Assembly (NCBI GenBank): GCA_038049695.1
Contig: CP142454.1
Location: forward strand, 15,198,501 to 15,262,500
Direction: 5' to 3'
Source of the DNA: Cinnamomum chago
Taxonomy: Eukaryota; Streptophyta; Magnoliopsida; Laurales; Lauraceae
Length of the DNA stretch: 64,000 bases
Shown here in pieces: positions 46,401-57,390 of this stretch (the first letter of the stretch is position 1; the number at the start of each line of letters is the position of its first letter). Under the pieces are notes generated by a model. The model was given only the letters and a program-made list of their open reading frames with translations. It searched no databases and was not told the origin of the DNA. The translations under genes and the position numbers were made by a program.

Positions 46401-49400
46401 CTCAAACATTGCCCATGTAGCACTAACAACTGCCCCTTGATGCATGTCTTGTATAATTTGGATAAAATAGGAGTGTCGCCAAATTAATTGTCTAGGTACC
46501 TTGTAGTAAGCCTTCTCCAAATCAATAAAGACCATATGTAAACTTTCCTCTTTGCTATCAACTTTTCGATGAATTTTCTTGCAAGGAAAATAGCTTCCAT
46601 GATAGACCTTCCTAACATAAGCCCAAACTGATTAAATATCAAATCATAGCCGTAAGCATCGTTCCATTAGTGATTATTCCGTCCCAATGTTTCAACGTAT
46701 GAGTCATAAGTTCTATTGTTCAATAGTTTGCATAATTCTAAATATCTTCATTGTTATTATAATAAGGAATCACTGCTCTCTTTCTCCATTCATTTGGCAT
46801 GTTTCCTAAAATCAGTCCCTATAAGATCCAAGCCTCCATAGATATATCACTAGTCCTCATGCTCTATTTCTCTTCATCTACTCTGGTCCAATCTTTACTT
46901 CCATTCTCAATAATTTGTTACTCTTCGATTTGTCTACGATATAGCCTTTAGTTATAAGCCAAGTAAACTCTTGCTCTAGGATGACACATTATTAAGGATA
47001 CATATCATTAAAGAAACACTAGTATGCCCATCAAGGCTATACTAGTAACAAAAACTTCATTAAAAAATGATTTCTAACAAACAATAATTAATTTCATAAT
47101 TTGACTTGTCATTTCTAAAACCATGTAACATAAATAATTCAAGTCATGAAGACAGGGAGTATCTTTTTCTTTTTTGAACATGAAGAATTTTATTAAAAAG
47201 TAAAAATAGAATGCACCAAGCCCACCCCACTACATTGGCAAAAGGATTTCCATTCCTATAAGGTATGACTTATAACGGTAGGGACACACCAAGGACATAG
47301 CAGGGACATGGATTTTATATATAAAAAGTGACGTAACGGATACGATACAACACAATACGTTGCCCATTTTGAAGTATCCGTGCATCATAGCTTATGAGAC
47401 ATTAAAAGAGAATCTCTTATCGGTATTTTCTCCATTTTCTGAATGTTGAAGGTATTGTTTGGTTCGTGAGATATAAGTGGTTGCAATAATCTATCCAATG
47501 TTTTGGGGTAGGGAAAGAGGAACTATTGATTTTATACATATCAATAAAAATTGTTTGTTAACAATAAAAAAGGGCAATCAATAACAACAGCAACAACACT
47601 AGTTGTTGTTTTGATAGAAATACTTGATTTAAACCTGAGGGTTTATTTCTGGGTCTGCTCCAGAGTCAATCACGCAACCTTTAATCTTCGTGACGAGATC
47701 ACCTCTCTGTTGCAAGTTCTCAAGGATGGCACCATAACTGCACATTAAGCAAAAACGGTTGTTCATTTCTCGTTAGACACAATGGTATGACTCCCAAAAG
47801 TGGAGATTCAAGAAAGGAACAGAACCAAAGAAGGGGAAAAAACCCTATAAATCATATAAAACCAGAAATATCCACACAATCATAGTGGTCAGCCAGATAA
47901 AAAGCATATTAATGAACAAGGGTAGCAAGCATGCTTTATGATGTTATAATCTGGGAACCCATGGTTAAGGATGAATTGGGAACCCTGCAAAAAATGAGAT
48001 GACATTCCCCCACACCCAAAATTAATATTCATGTGCATGATCTGACACATTTGCTATTAGTTTAAAATATAGAGGAAGAGAGGCTGCATTTCGATAAATG
48101 AGGTTCCAGCTTTCATATGCCATGTCAAACAATTGGCACAAGAGACGCATGCACACACGCGCGCACACAAGTTTTGAAAATAGACTTACTCCAAGCCCAA
48201 AAAAATCATACTTAAATTAACATTCTCTAACATTCTACATGACAAAATATATCATCATGAGCAAGCAAAATATATCATCACTTCTTAAAACTTCTGCGTC
48301 TCAGAGCTTCTTCAGACTAGGGCCACATTCCCAATTTTACCCTTGAAATTTCTTCTTCAAAAACTAACCTCAATCTTTTCAAATAAAATCATAATACAAA
48401 AATCACTCATTTCTCCTATTTATCAAGCACTATGATGCCCAGATCCGGCATGAATATGACAAGGTACATATAAAAAGTGAAGCATCGGATACAATAAATT
48501 CCCATTTTAAAGCATCCGTGCATCAGAGGTCAAGCAATGAATCTGTTTGGTCAAAGATTGAAACTCATTCAGCTAAAGAGAGAACTAGAGAAATTCAGCA
48601 AACAAAAGAAAATTAAGAATAATGGAACTCTTAACACACCATGTTCTTAAAAAGTTTTCTAGTCGCATCCGCATCACCCACGCACTACAAAGGTTTTGAC
48701 ATATATTCTGGAATTCAATCACTTTCTTTTACCATGAACCACCAATTCAATCCAATAGTGATGGTCCAACTGAAACTCAGACCCATTTCTCTAAATAGTT
48801 GGAATTTCAAAAAGTGGGCCCATAACGGTAAACGTTACCTAATCACTGCCCAATCCCCATCAGTCCAGAACCGATACAAAATCGTCTGATACCAAAAGAT
48901 TTCGTCTTTGACCAAAACAGTGTCCGAAACAAAAGTTCCAATTTTCAAAAACATAATCAGTTCCAATAACCTAAAGATCCAAAGAAAAAACACTTACGCG
49001 AGCCAACCAGTGTTGCTGAAGGTGTGAAACACCAACCCCCGTTCGACTCCGTCCTTGTCCGTCTCCGACAGCCACTCTATCAGCTCCTCCGCGAACGCTG
49101 CAACCCGCGCTTCGATCCTCTTCCCCAAATCAAACCCCAAAACATCTCTCACAGGAACAACGAACGACACAGTTCGGACCCCCCTCAACCCGTACAGATC
49201 CGCATACCTCTTCAACTGCTTCTGCTCCGCTCCCAACCATCCCAACAACACGGCCGTAAGAACCGGTCCTTTCTCCCCCAAAATCCCTAGGTCATCTCCG
49301 TCCGAGCAATTCAGAGGTCGGTCTCCGTCAAGGATTCGATCCTTGGCGTCAGATGCGGTGGAGCTGAAGCAGTTAGAGCGGATCGGAGAGGATAAAGAGG

Positions 49401-49620
49401 AGGAGGAGAGGGAGAGGAGAAACCCTAGGGGGTTTGGAGATGGAGGGTTGGAGATGGAGGCTGAAGGAGAGGAAATGGACGGTGGAGATGGTCTGGTGGT
49501 TTTGAGGGTTTTGAGGGGGAATTTGAGGGCTTTAGGTTTGAGGATTGGATGGAGATGGAGGTTGAGATGGCGATTGAGATGGTGGGTTGAGGAGGTGATG
49601 AGTCTGACTGAAGCTTCCAT
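35925..49620 (-). CDS. TMEM53/DUF829-like alpha/beta hydrolase, four exons over 13.7 kb
   Basis: Exons on the minus strand: 49620-48998, 47737-47635, 37077-36824 and 36219-35925. All junctions are GT-AG and in phase, giving about 424 residues. Residues 1-75 are Ser/Pro-rich with few acids, like a chloroplast transit peptide. The hydrolase domain begins with [20 protein letters not shown] and [17 protein letters not shown]. The putative nucleophile elbow is HTFSNTGW (Ser202), then YGAILENLQ and [20 protein letters not shown]. The C-terminal part has [12 protein letters not shown] (Asp about 353) and SSPHVDHY (His about 385 or 388), completing a likely catalytic triad. Substrate is unknown for this family. 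Exon 3 carries a 45-bp in-frame duplication. Intron 2 (37078-47634, 10.6 kb) contains a full copia element in the same orientation plus other repeats. Without that element the intron would still be about 5.3 kb. Confidence 0.9.
36909..36998 (-). repeat. In-frame 45-bp tandem duplication within exon 3
   Basis: Two adjacent 45-bp units encode [11 protein letters not shown] and [11 protein letters not shown] with their flanking residues (about residues 269-299), between the lid-like region and the C-terminal half of the hydrolase. The units differ at only a few positions, so the duplication is recent. Confidence 0.9.
37362..37411. repeat. (GT)n(GA)n compound microsatellite in intron 2
   Basis: About 13 GT units run directly into GA units with a few interruptions (GAGGAGAGAGG). 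Lies 285 bases inside the large intron of the hydrolase gene. Confidence 0.95.
38139..38369 (-). repeat. 3' LTR of the copia element
   Basis: 231 bp, TG...CA ends on the plus strand. Identical to the other LTR except C at about 38334 where the partner has T. Confidence 0.97.
38370..38381 (-). other. Polypurine tract of the copia element
   Basis: TTTGAGGGGGGG on the minus strand, directly next to the 3' LTR; the last codons of the polyprotein frame run into it. Confidence 0.85.
38377..39591 (-). pseudogene. pol: Copia polyprotein, downstream part: reverse transcriptase remainder and RNase H
   Basis: Continues in the same frame as the upstream part after one amber codon (39594-39592). It starts with the reverse transcriptase motif-A region [18 protein letters not shown], where the catalytic Asp is kept. 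The motif-C box that should read YVDD reads YVAD (codon GCT near 39337), losing the first of the two metal-binding Asp residues. RNase H landmarks follow: [29 protein letters not shown] and ADIFTKGLA. No other stop or frameshift to the end. With the upstream stop and the Asp loss, this copy should not make active reverse transcriptase by itself. Confidence 0.93.
39592..42495 (-). pseudogene. gag-pol: Copia polyprotein, upstream part: gag, protease, integrase, start of reverse transcriptase
   Basis: Begins at ATG 42495 ([19 protein letters not shown], the usual copia gag opening) and is open for 967 codons. It carries two zinc knuckles in a row ([14 protein letters not shown] and [14 protein letters not shown]). 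The protease active-site motif is [11 protein letters not shown]. Integrase has its HHCC finger (HNRLGHP...CDACKLGK) and D-D-E residues in [14 protein letters not shown] and [10 protein letters not shown]. The N-terminal half of reverse transcriptase ends at the amber codon. Everything up to the stop looks intact. The tandem double knuckle is a subfamily trait; I cannot assign the lineage securely. Confidence 0.95.
43138..43149 (-). other. Primer-binding site, initiator tRNA-Met type
   Basis: TGGTATCAGAGC on the minus strand abuts the 5' LTR. It is the standard plant copia primer site, complementary to the 3' end of initiator tRNA-Met. Confidence 0.92.
43150..43380 (-). repeat. 5' LTR of the copia element
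   Basis: 231 bp followed on the plus strand by the duplicated ATTAG. On the minus strand a TTTAAATATAG stretch could be the TATA box of the element promoter. Confidence 0.97.
43430..43680. repeat. Duplicated intronic block with SINE-like B-box
   Basis: The segment containing CCACCTTAAAAGTTACCTTTT and GAGTTCACTACGGTTGAATTA occurs twice (about 43461-43534 and 43606-43679). The first copy continues on the minus strand into GGTGGGTTCAAGTCATGTTACC followed by A-rich DNA, like the 3' end of the SINE at 44558. CA-rich runs separate and follow the copies. Confidence 0.7.
43691..43846. repeat. 78-bp tandem duplication
   Basis: Two adjacent units starting CAAATATAGCA and containing TATTGTACTATCCAGTATAG, offset exactly 78 bases with few differences. 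Intron 2 of the hydrolase gene. Confidence 0.88.
44558..44650 (+). mobile_element. Short SINE with A-box, B-box and poly-A tail
   Basis: TGGCACAGTGG (pol III A-box-like) is followed about 35 bases later by GTGGGTTGAAGTC (B-box-like), then ACATTACCAATAT and an A tail of about 19. The order and spacing resemble a tRNA-derived SINE. Target duplications were not found, so ends are approximate. Confidence 0.6.
45370..45402. repeat. (GGGGGA)n-type purine run
   Basis: A G-rich run of GGGGGA repeats within AT-rich intron sequence. It could form quadruplex DNA or RNA (on the strand opposite to the hydrolase transcript). Confidence 0.85.
45729..45830 (+). repeat. Three-copy tandem repeat, period about 35 bp
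   Basis: Units share CAAATTTCACTCTAATAGGAA with variants and begin near 45729, 45764 and 45799. Intronic. Confidence 0.75.
46330..46810 (-). pseudogene. Decayed LINE reverse transcriptase fragment
   Basis: Minus-strand frames read [16 protein letters not shown], then remnants equivalent to the NYRGI block, followed by [16 protein letters not shown]. These are the fingers and catalytic A-motif regions of plant L1-type reverse transcriptase. Several stops and frame changes are present. A downstream part resembles the GLHQGSALSP motif region after frameshift. No 3' tail adjoining. Lies in intron 2 of the hydrolase gene. Confidence 0.7.
47318..47393. repeat. Dispersed repeat shared by introns 1 and 2 of the hydrolase gene
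   Basis: ATATAAAAAGTGA, CGGATAC, CCCATTTT and ATCCGTGCATCA occur in order here and again at about 48467-48530 in intron 1. Nature unknown; both copies are short. Confidence 0.6.
48467..48530. repeat. Partner of the 47318 repeat
   Basis: Second copy of the block ATATAAAAAGTGA ... CCGTGCATCA with a shorter middle, in intron 1 of the hydrolase gene. Confidence 0.6.
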
Positions 49621-50445
49621 TTGCGGAGGCTGAGGAAGAAAGAGTGTGGTTAGGAGCGGAGGGGGGAGTTGGTGTTTAAAAATAGGAAGGTTGCATTGAC
49701 AGTGTCGCTGTCTGTTTGGTGGGTCATTAATTAGGTGGGACCCACTGCCGGGCCCAGCTGATCAAGTATGGTATTTAATGAACCCCTCATTTAGTGTGGA
49801 CCCACTTAAATGCCTACGCCTAAGTATTCGTAGGGTGGGATATATGAAAAAAGATCTCACGTCCGATAAAAGTAAAAAAACAAAAATTTTAAAATCAGCA
49901 CTATGAAATTATCCTCGCTTTCGATTTAATAACATAAAGTTAAGTGGCCAAATTAGGGTTGTAAAAGGGTCGTGGATATGAAATAAGAGCCGTTAAGAAG
50001 AACGTGGAATCGAATCCGGACCTAGAATCGTTTCGGAACTAGTTTCTTGGCTCCGGAATTAGAACAATATATAGGACGGGTATAGATCCGAGTTCAGATT
50101 TAGTTAAAGAATAATAATATTAAAAAAAATGATTTTTAGGATAGATTTTTGAAAATTGAACTAATATGTCGGGTCTCAGGCGCACAGGTCCAAATCAAAG
50201 TGAAATTAGACCCGAACTCATTTACTTATCAGACCTAAATAAGAACCAAAATCCAATTTTTACAGGATGAGAACCTCCAAGTAATTGGAGAATCGAATAC
50301 TCATTTACATTCATAGCCAGCAAAAGGCCCAAGAGGGCTCCATGATTGTATGTAGGAGAATATTTCTTTTTTTATTTTATTGGTGCATGCATGTATTTTA
50401 AAGCCTTTTGCATTAGACGGATGAAAGCATCCAATAGTGAGTCTT
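49621..50445. other. Upstream region of the hydrolase gene
   Basis: Should contain the promoter and 5' UTR of the minus-strand hydrolase gene just past 49620; no TATA box stands out. A degenerate repeat around 49965-50225 (AGGGTTGTAAAAGGGTCG at its left) may be an eroded MITE. No coding region supported. Confidence 0.4.
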
Positions 50446-51447
50446 AGGTGACGTTTGGCATCTCTTATTATTGCTTCTATTTGTCTTAAAACTGTTACAA
50501 ACAGTTTTAAGACTGTTTGGGAACTCATGGTGTAAAGTCTATTTGAAATGGAGTTTAGATGATTTGCCTCCATTTCAAGAACCCAGCAAAAGGAGCATAT
50601 TTGAATCAGTGGTTTGTGTCTGAAGCGGAAAGACCCACATGGCTACAATGAAACGGACGTCCTCATGGGACAGTCCATTTTTTCACTTTTTTTTAATTTA
50701 TGAGACCCAAAGTCATGATTCGGACCGCTAGATATATGAAGAAGGTTAAACACGGTCGCGTGTCAAGATTTCAACCGTTGATCTATCTCGGATCTCGAGA
50801 TATTTGCAAAAAGTCGTGAGCCATTCAATCTAACATTCTGGACATTGTGGGCCCCATAATCACGATCAGATCCGTTGGTTCTCTTTGGAGGGCCAAAAAT
50901 GGCTATGGGCCCAAAAGTGAGCCTCTAATTCAAAGTGGATCTTGAGATATTTACAAAAACTTTTTTGACCGTTGATGTCCCATGGCTTATTGATTGAGTC
51001 TTGAAGTTGTACACAGTATTTTATTTTTTTAATTTAAAATTCAGGCACCATAAAATCATGATCCAAACCATTGGATATATTCAAAAGATCATTCACGACT
51101 AAGGGTCCAAATTTTAGCCATTGGATCATCATAGATTTTGAGATATTTATAAAAAAACGACAGACATTTATATATACTTTTTTTTTAAAATCATGGCCCC
51201 CAAATGCAAGATCCAAACCATTAATTCTCTTTGTAATGCTAAACACAACTATGGTGTCAAATTTCAATACTCGAATCCTCATAGATTTTAAGATATTTAT
51301 GAAAAACTTTCAATCATTGTTTTAAAAATATCTATTTTAATCATTTTTTCTATCTTACCAAATAAATTATTTTTACACCATCTATATCAAACATGACCAT
51401 TTAAAAACAGATCTGTTTTGTATAGGTGAGAGACGCCAAATAAGCCC
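50446..51447. mobile_element. Non-autonomous element with GTTTGGC termini, copy 2
   Basis: The left end GTGACGTTTGGCATCTCTT is mirrored at the right by GAGAGACGCCAAATAAGCCC. The interior has tandem diverged monomers with AACCATTGGAT, GGATCATCATAGATTTTGAG and GATATTTATAAAAA, the same blocks as in 5784-6620. A perfect 14-bp hairpin lies at 50483-50513. No transposase. Confidence 0.6.
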
Positions 51448-52450
51448 TTATATGATTGGATCTAAAATCTCAATAGGAAGTTACTCAGCCGGTGGGCGGT
51501 GGCTCTACAATCTATGATGTGTTATAGTGATTTAAATTAAGGAACCATTAAATGTCCATGCCAAGGACTGAAGGTGGGTGGGAATATGTCAGTCGACAGA
51601 TCAAATATAGATTGGTTGGTTGGGAGAGCGCCAAGTCGCTAGCCCGCTTTATGCTGGAACTGAAACCAGTCAGATGCCGACTGGAACCCCACGTGATTGG
51701 GAGTTGACGAGGAGCAAGGCAATGTGTGGGCTGTCCTGGTAAACACAAATTCCACATAAATGAAGGGCCAGTGGTTTGACCTTGAGCCAAATTTCACTCT
51801 AAATTGTGCTGAGCCACTGCTATTGCCTCGAGACATAGTAGCCAATTTTACTTTTTCTTGAGCAATCTAAATTTAAGAAAGTTTAGGACTTATTTGTATA
51901 CGTCCATTTCTACGGAAACTAATAATCAGGACCTGTTTATATTACACCTGTTTTTTTTTTTTTCCCCTTCGAAAATAGACTTTGTATGAAAAATCTCTAT
52001 TCTTATGAGATCCTTACCTGCATTATCGAGGAAGAACTTAACATTATGCAAATAAAACTTTTTGGGTGAGTTAGTGACACATGAGGATTATGCTCTTTAC
52101 TGATTTTCATTTCCATAAGAGAGATAAATTCTAAATTCTAACTCCTCACATAGAAATCAAAACTCTCTCTATCAAGAAAAATTAATTCATTTTTTTTCCA
52201 ACGAACAGCTGAAAAAGGGAGTTTTATGGAGAATTAGAGTAATTTTGCTCTCCAATAAGAATTTCTAGATCCCATCGGACAAACACACTCTTATTGTATT
52301 GTTGGAAGGTGTTCTTGCATAATATCCAAATTGCAATACAGTTGCACCTGGGCTCACCAATGATTGATCACATGATGAACATTTGACTCCACTTTTCTAT
52401 ACAAAAAGCCAAAAAGATTACACACTAAACAACTAAAAACAAAACACCAT
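51448..52450. other. Gene-free stretch before the nested retrotransposons
   Basis: AT-rich sequence with a poly-T run near 51951-51964. No supported gene or element. The last five bases (ACCAT) are the left flank of the gypsy element. Confidence 0.4.
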
Positions 52451-53061
52451 TGTAAGTGTCTAAAAATTACGAACTTGATTAGGAGAGGATTAAGTTCTCA
52501 ATTTGATTATTTGGAAAATGATTGTCCTTCTAAAACCTAAAAGGGAAAGCAAAGACAAAAGTTAGAGCCCCTGACTGTAGGCAGCCGAAGGCACTCCGAT
52601 GCCTGAGTTAGTTCGGTGACTGAATTGAGGATGAGTGAATGAGTATAAATATCTCTTCTTGCATTCTTTTGGTGGTTTTACTTCATGCATATATATAGGC
52701 GTGAGAGTGGACTCTTGGGGCAGAGTCTCATCAGATCCTTCCTGAGTGGAGGTATGTGAAAAGGGGAAGTCCCATCAACCTGTATTTGGCCTCCTAAGTG
52801 GAAGTACGTGAGGGTACTGTCCCATCTGTCCATGCCTCAATAGCTGCGGACGTGACCGTGAGATAATGCTTGCTACTTATCTAGGTCCGGCGCTCAGTCT
52901 TTTTGTCAACTTTCCATTATACTTTTATAGAAGCGCATTTATGGCCGAATGGCAGCAAAGACCGAGGTCAGGCTTGGGTTGAGACCGAGGTGCGGTCTGC
53001 AGATATTTTCACCGGGACGGGCTTTGGGGTCTTTCCAGGCTCGCACTCCTACCGAGCTAGG
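52451..53061 (-). repeat. 3' LTR of the 52-kb gypsy element, larger part
   Basis: Matches 62434 onward along its length (AGGAGAGGATTA, AGGCAGCCGAAGGCA, GCGGACGTGACCGTGAGATA). It is interrupted after CTAGG by the solo-LTR-like insertion and resumes at 58933-58979. It has about 25 extra bases near 53010 relative to the other LTR. Confidence 0.9.
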
Positions 53062-53269
53062 TGTTGGAAAATAGGTGGGCCATTCAGATAGGTTTAAAAA
53101 ACTTTTGATCCACTTAATGCAGGAATCAACTATCTAGAAGGCAATAAACCCAATCCAGGATGCAATCTCTTAAACTCATAAATCATGTACAACAATATAT
53201 ACTATCTAGAAGATAGAAAATAGCACCTAAACATGCAACCACGAAATCCACAACATACAAGAGTGTAGT

Positions 53270-56200
53270 TGTAACGCCCCAATTCCGGATACCGATATAC
53301 TCGTTCGAATACCCGAAATTGGCGCGCTACTTCCCGGAAAATCCGAGAACTTCCAAGATCGTAGGCCGCAGTGAGGTCCAATTTAAAACTTTTTGACCAA
53401 TAGAGTTACAATATTTAAATTGCGGAAGCATAACGATTTAAACAATGCGGAAGCAATAGTATCGAGATATAAATTTAAGTGTGAGCAAAACATAGTCTAT
53501 TAAAATGATTCAATGTTAATCAAGGTTATACATTTTCATTCTACCCTTCTCACTACAGAATATCTCTCAAAAACCCAAAATAACAAAGTCCCTCAAAACC
53601 CTGGTATGAACTCCTCGCCCTCCGGCTCGACGTCCGTGTCGGCCGGGCCCCAAGCGTACTCTCCTGCCACGGGTGCCTCCACTAGGGCTAATGCGTCGTC
53701 GGGAATCTCTGGGTCAAGGCCTAAGCACCATAGAATGGGTCAGATCTAAACGATCTGGCAAGATACAGCATACTACTAACATAGAGCATATATATCAAAG
53801 GAAATAAAGACAGGTACATAAATTAAATGAGTAGCAAGGGAAAAGAACTAGGCAGTTGTGCATTTAAATCATAAGGAATCAGTATAAATAGAAATCAACT
53901 AAACTACTACAACTAGGTGGCACATTCACACGAGCTGGAATACCGCGGGATATTATGCCGCGGCCCTCCCATACTGAACACAGTCGCGGCGGGGAATCTC
54001 ACCAGGGAATAACTAATCCCGACTCTCACTCATCAACTCATCATCTCAACACTCCAGATCGGCACGGTATGACACCTTGCCGTCTTAACCACACAGCTCA
54101 TCATGATAGCTCCTCAACACTCAACTAGCTCCTACCGGGGATGATCAGTCCACCGGCTGAGCTTAAATCAACCGAGTGAATGTTCATGCCGACTCGAGAA
54201 TAACTCTAAGGTCTGTGTCTGTCTAGGCTTTGCCTTGCGTGAACAAGGTCCTAACAATATCTCTAAGAGGTCTACACATCTCAATACAGTCTCTGGATCT
54301 CATTCAAGATCCAGGCCCACTCGTTGGATCCATACCGAGGCCCATCAGTACATGGCCTGGTCTAAAACCGTCCAAACGAGGCAACCAATCCATCTACTAC
54401 TGACAAACAGTTCCATTATAATCCATATAACTTAACAGTCCAATAGAAACTATCTCTTCAAGCTAAAGGGTTCACATCACCACACTTAGGCCCAGTAAGG
54501 GCCCGCCTAGACACAGACACGGGTCAATGATCTCCGAAATCACACCATCGGGTCACCTCTAGATACCCTAGGTTCAGGTCTTCCAATTATGTTTAATTAA
54601 TAGTAAACAGCTATTCTAAGATCTAAGAACGACAGAGTAAAATAACAGTGAAGTATAAACTTCAATCAGAGAATCAACGGGAAAAGCAACGGTCCAATCC
54701 TAGGTAAATGGGCCACTTTAGGTTCGGGTCTATCTCCGGTAATTCGATCTCTAAACGATGTCATTAATGCCGTAAAATAATGTATTTGGTGCTTAGTTGG
54801 TTAAGGGCATTGTTGACAACTTTTAGGGGTCGAATCATCTTAGATTTATCAACCAAAACACTAAACAGTGGTCCCCACGAGTCAAGGTCGAGCCACGCCA
54901 TTGACTCGTGCTTGGCACATTGATGGAAGTTCATTTGGATGGTTAATGGGTCCCACAATTGATTAATTATAAAACAATGCTAAACTCACACCCTAGAGTT
55001 CACAGTGTGGCAGGTCGACCTGGCAAGGGTCGGGTCGATCTGCTCCACTGGGAATCAAGTTGGGACTTGGTTTGGATTCTGGAATTTCCAGTGTACCCGA
55101 TTGACCAGGTGGCCAGCCGGTCGATCTGGTACACAGGTGTACCTGAGTCAACAGACTCCAGGTCAAATCTCAACTTTTACACTAGGGTCTGGAAATATTA
55201 ATTTAAGGTTAATAAGTTAATTTATTCTAATGGGGTTCCACGGAGGCTAAGGGTCCTACTCTTTAAATTTTCTAAGGCTAATGGTCCCATAGTATATGAG
55301 AAACTAAGTGTTTTACTTAATTAATGAGGCTAATGGGTTATGGAAATAGTGGACCCCACTGGGCCCAGCTCCGATTTCGTCCAAAAAAGATTAAAGGATT
55401 TAAATTTCTAATTTAAGAAAATTAATGGTGCTAATTGGAAGTATTAAAACTAAGGCTTAATTAATTAGTAAAGAAACTAGTGGTTTATAGATTAGTGGGC
55501 CCCACTGGGCCCAAAGCCCCAAACAAAACCCAAGCCCAAACCCACAACAGATCCTAAGCCCAAATCCACGTGGACAGGACCCAAGCCCAACCCACGTGGA
55601 CAACACTACCACCCCCTCATCAGGTCAATCCTATCCCCATTACTCCCTCACCTACCCTCACATTCCCCTCTTTCCACATGTCACCATCCTACTTATCTTG
55701 ATCAACTACCCCACTCATTCACTCATCTCCTTCCTCACTCAACACAGCACCAAACAACTTCTGTAACAGAACAACTCGTTGCAACGGAGGCCTTGCCCGC
55801 CTGATGCATAAAGAGAGTAAGATCGTGGGCCCCACTAATCAAGGGCCCACGATCAGCCTCCATCACCCTGGTCGTCCAAGGTGGCCCCACATGATGTGGG
55901 GTCCGGATCTCCATAGGTGGCCCACCTGGGCCCACTGACTACAATACAAAAAAAAACCAAGAACATCCCTCTGTCTTCCATTACAGTGACTGTAATAGTC
56001 ACCTTCCTCCACCCATCTTCAAATCCATTTGCTTCTTAAACTAAACCATAACTCAAATCAACAAATAAGAATTTTAGAAGCACCACAATGCCCATCCATC
56101 AATGTCCACTCAATCTCATACACAAACACTAAGCTCAGGGTAAAAAATCTAGCACAAATGACTGACTGCAATACCAAATCAAAGAATCAACCTACATACG

Positions 56201-57390
56201 ATCTATGAAATTAGTTCAGTGCACTTGCCTTTTGTAGTGAGAATTGATTTGTAGAGAGAAGAGAGAAATAACAGAGGAGGTCCAAGTCCAGCTAAACAGA
56301 GAAGATGAAGAAGATGGTGACACTGCAGCAGCTCTGGGAATGGGTTCCAGCAGTAGTAACAGTCCAGCAGAGATAATGAAGAAGAAGGAGAGATGCAGCA
56401 GAGCTTCAAGATGGATTTCCAGCAGAGTAGAAGTAGCTGCAGCACAGCCCAGCAGAGTAGATGATTCCAGCCAGAAGATGAAGAAGGGAGATATGGTAAC
56501 AGCAGTAGCTCCAATGGGTTCCAGCAATTACAGCAATGAAGGAAGAAGAAGATGATATAGCAGCAGCTGTAATTCCTTAAATCCCAGCACAGAAATAGAG
56601 AGGAAGGAGAGAAAATGATGAAGGAAAGTGGCTGCTGTAGAGATGGGATCCCAGCACAAGCAGTAGCTGGGAAATGGTTCTTCCAGCAGTGAATCAGTGG
56701 CTCAGGTGGAGAATGAGAGGGGTAGGAGATGAACCCAATGGATGCTGCTCCCAGGGATAATGCTCCCAGCTACAGAACCAGTCCTGTAGCTTCAAGAGGA
56801 TTACAGCACAACAGTAGCAATGGTTGCTTCTACTCAACGTGGGAGAGGGAATGAGGGAGTGGAGAAGAGGAATGAAGGAAGGCAGTTGGGAGGCTGGAGG
56901 TTGTTTTCTTGGGAAAGGGGCTAGCTTAGGTTTAGGGTTTTGGGTTTGCAAGAGTTAAGAGAGGTTTTATAGTTTTTTAGGTGGGATGATTAATTACTAG
57001 ATTAGCCTTAGGGTTTAGGGTTTATCTTGGGAGTAGGGTTAGGGTTTGAGGGTAGGCTGGTCATTAGTTGGAAGCTTCTAGAGGAGGACCCTCTTAACAC
57101 TAACCCACACTAATTAACTTAATTAAACTTAACTAAGGACCCACCTACACTAATAGCCTAGGATTAACTCATACACCCAACTAATTAGAAATCAACCCAA
57201 CTAACCTAGTCTAACCAAAAATCTTAGGAGATCTAACTAGTCAATCTAATTAACCCCTAATTAGCTAAGATTAGCGAAGATTAGCAATAATTAGCGAAGA
57301 TTAGCATAATTAACCAATAATTAACATAAATTAACATAAATTAGTCAATAAAATAGCCCTTAGAGGGCCCACCAAGGGTGGGACCTCACA
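53270..57390. mobile_element. 4.1-kb TG...CA unit, probable giant solo LTR
   Basis: Begins TGTAACGCCCCAATTCCGG and ends GGTGGGACCTCACA, flanked by perfect 5-bp GTAGT (53265-53269 and 57391-57395). The ends are those of an LTR, and I find no second copy of either end inside, so it is not two LTRs around an internal region. No gag or pol motif is present. Inside are AAGCCCAAACCCA-type repeats (about 55525-55600), an AG/CAGCAG-rich section (about 56240-56700) and ATTAGC repeats (about 57255-57350). Size and ends suit long-LTR chromoviruses such as Del/Tekay, but lineage is a guess and a non-autonomous element is also possible. Confidence 0.7.
57255..57350. repeat. ATTAGC/ATTAAC short tandem repeat
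   Basis: About ten degenerate units such as GATTAGC, AATTAGC and AATTAAC in a row near the right end of the 4.1-kb unit. Confidence 0.8.

Noticed and set aside
49024..49633. Plus-strand ORFs opposite hydrolase exon 1
   Set aside because: The minus-strand frame has clear DUF829 motifs and a valid splice donor, so the plus frames are shadows.
53513..53749. Ser/Gly-rich ORF near the left end of the 4.1-kb unit
   Set aside because: Not accompanied by any retroelement or host domain; treated as chance openness inside an LTR-like sequence.
56203..56951. Leu- and Ser-rich ORFs in the 4.1-kb unit
   Set aside because: Produced by CAGCAG- and GAAGAAG-type simple sequence; both strands are open in several frames.
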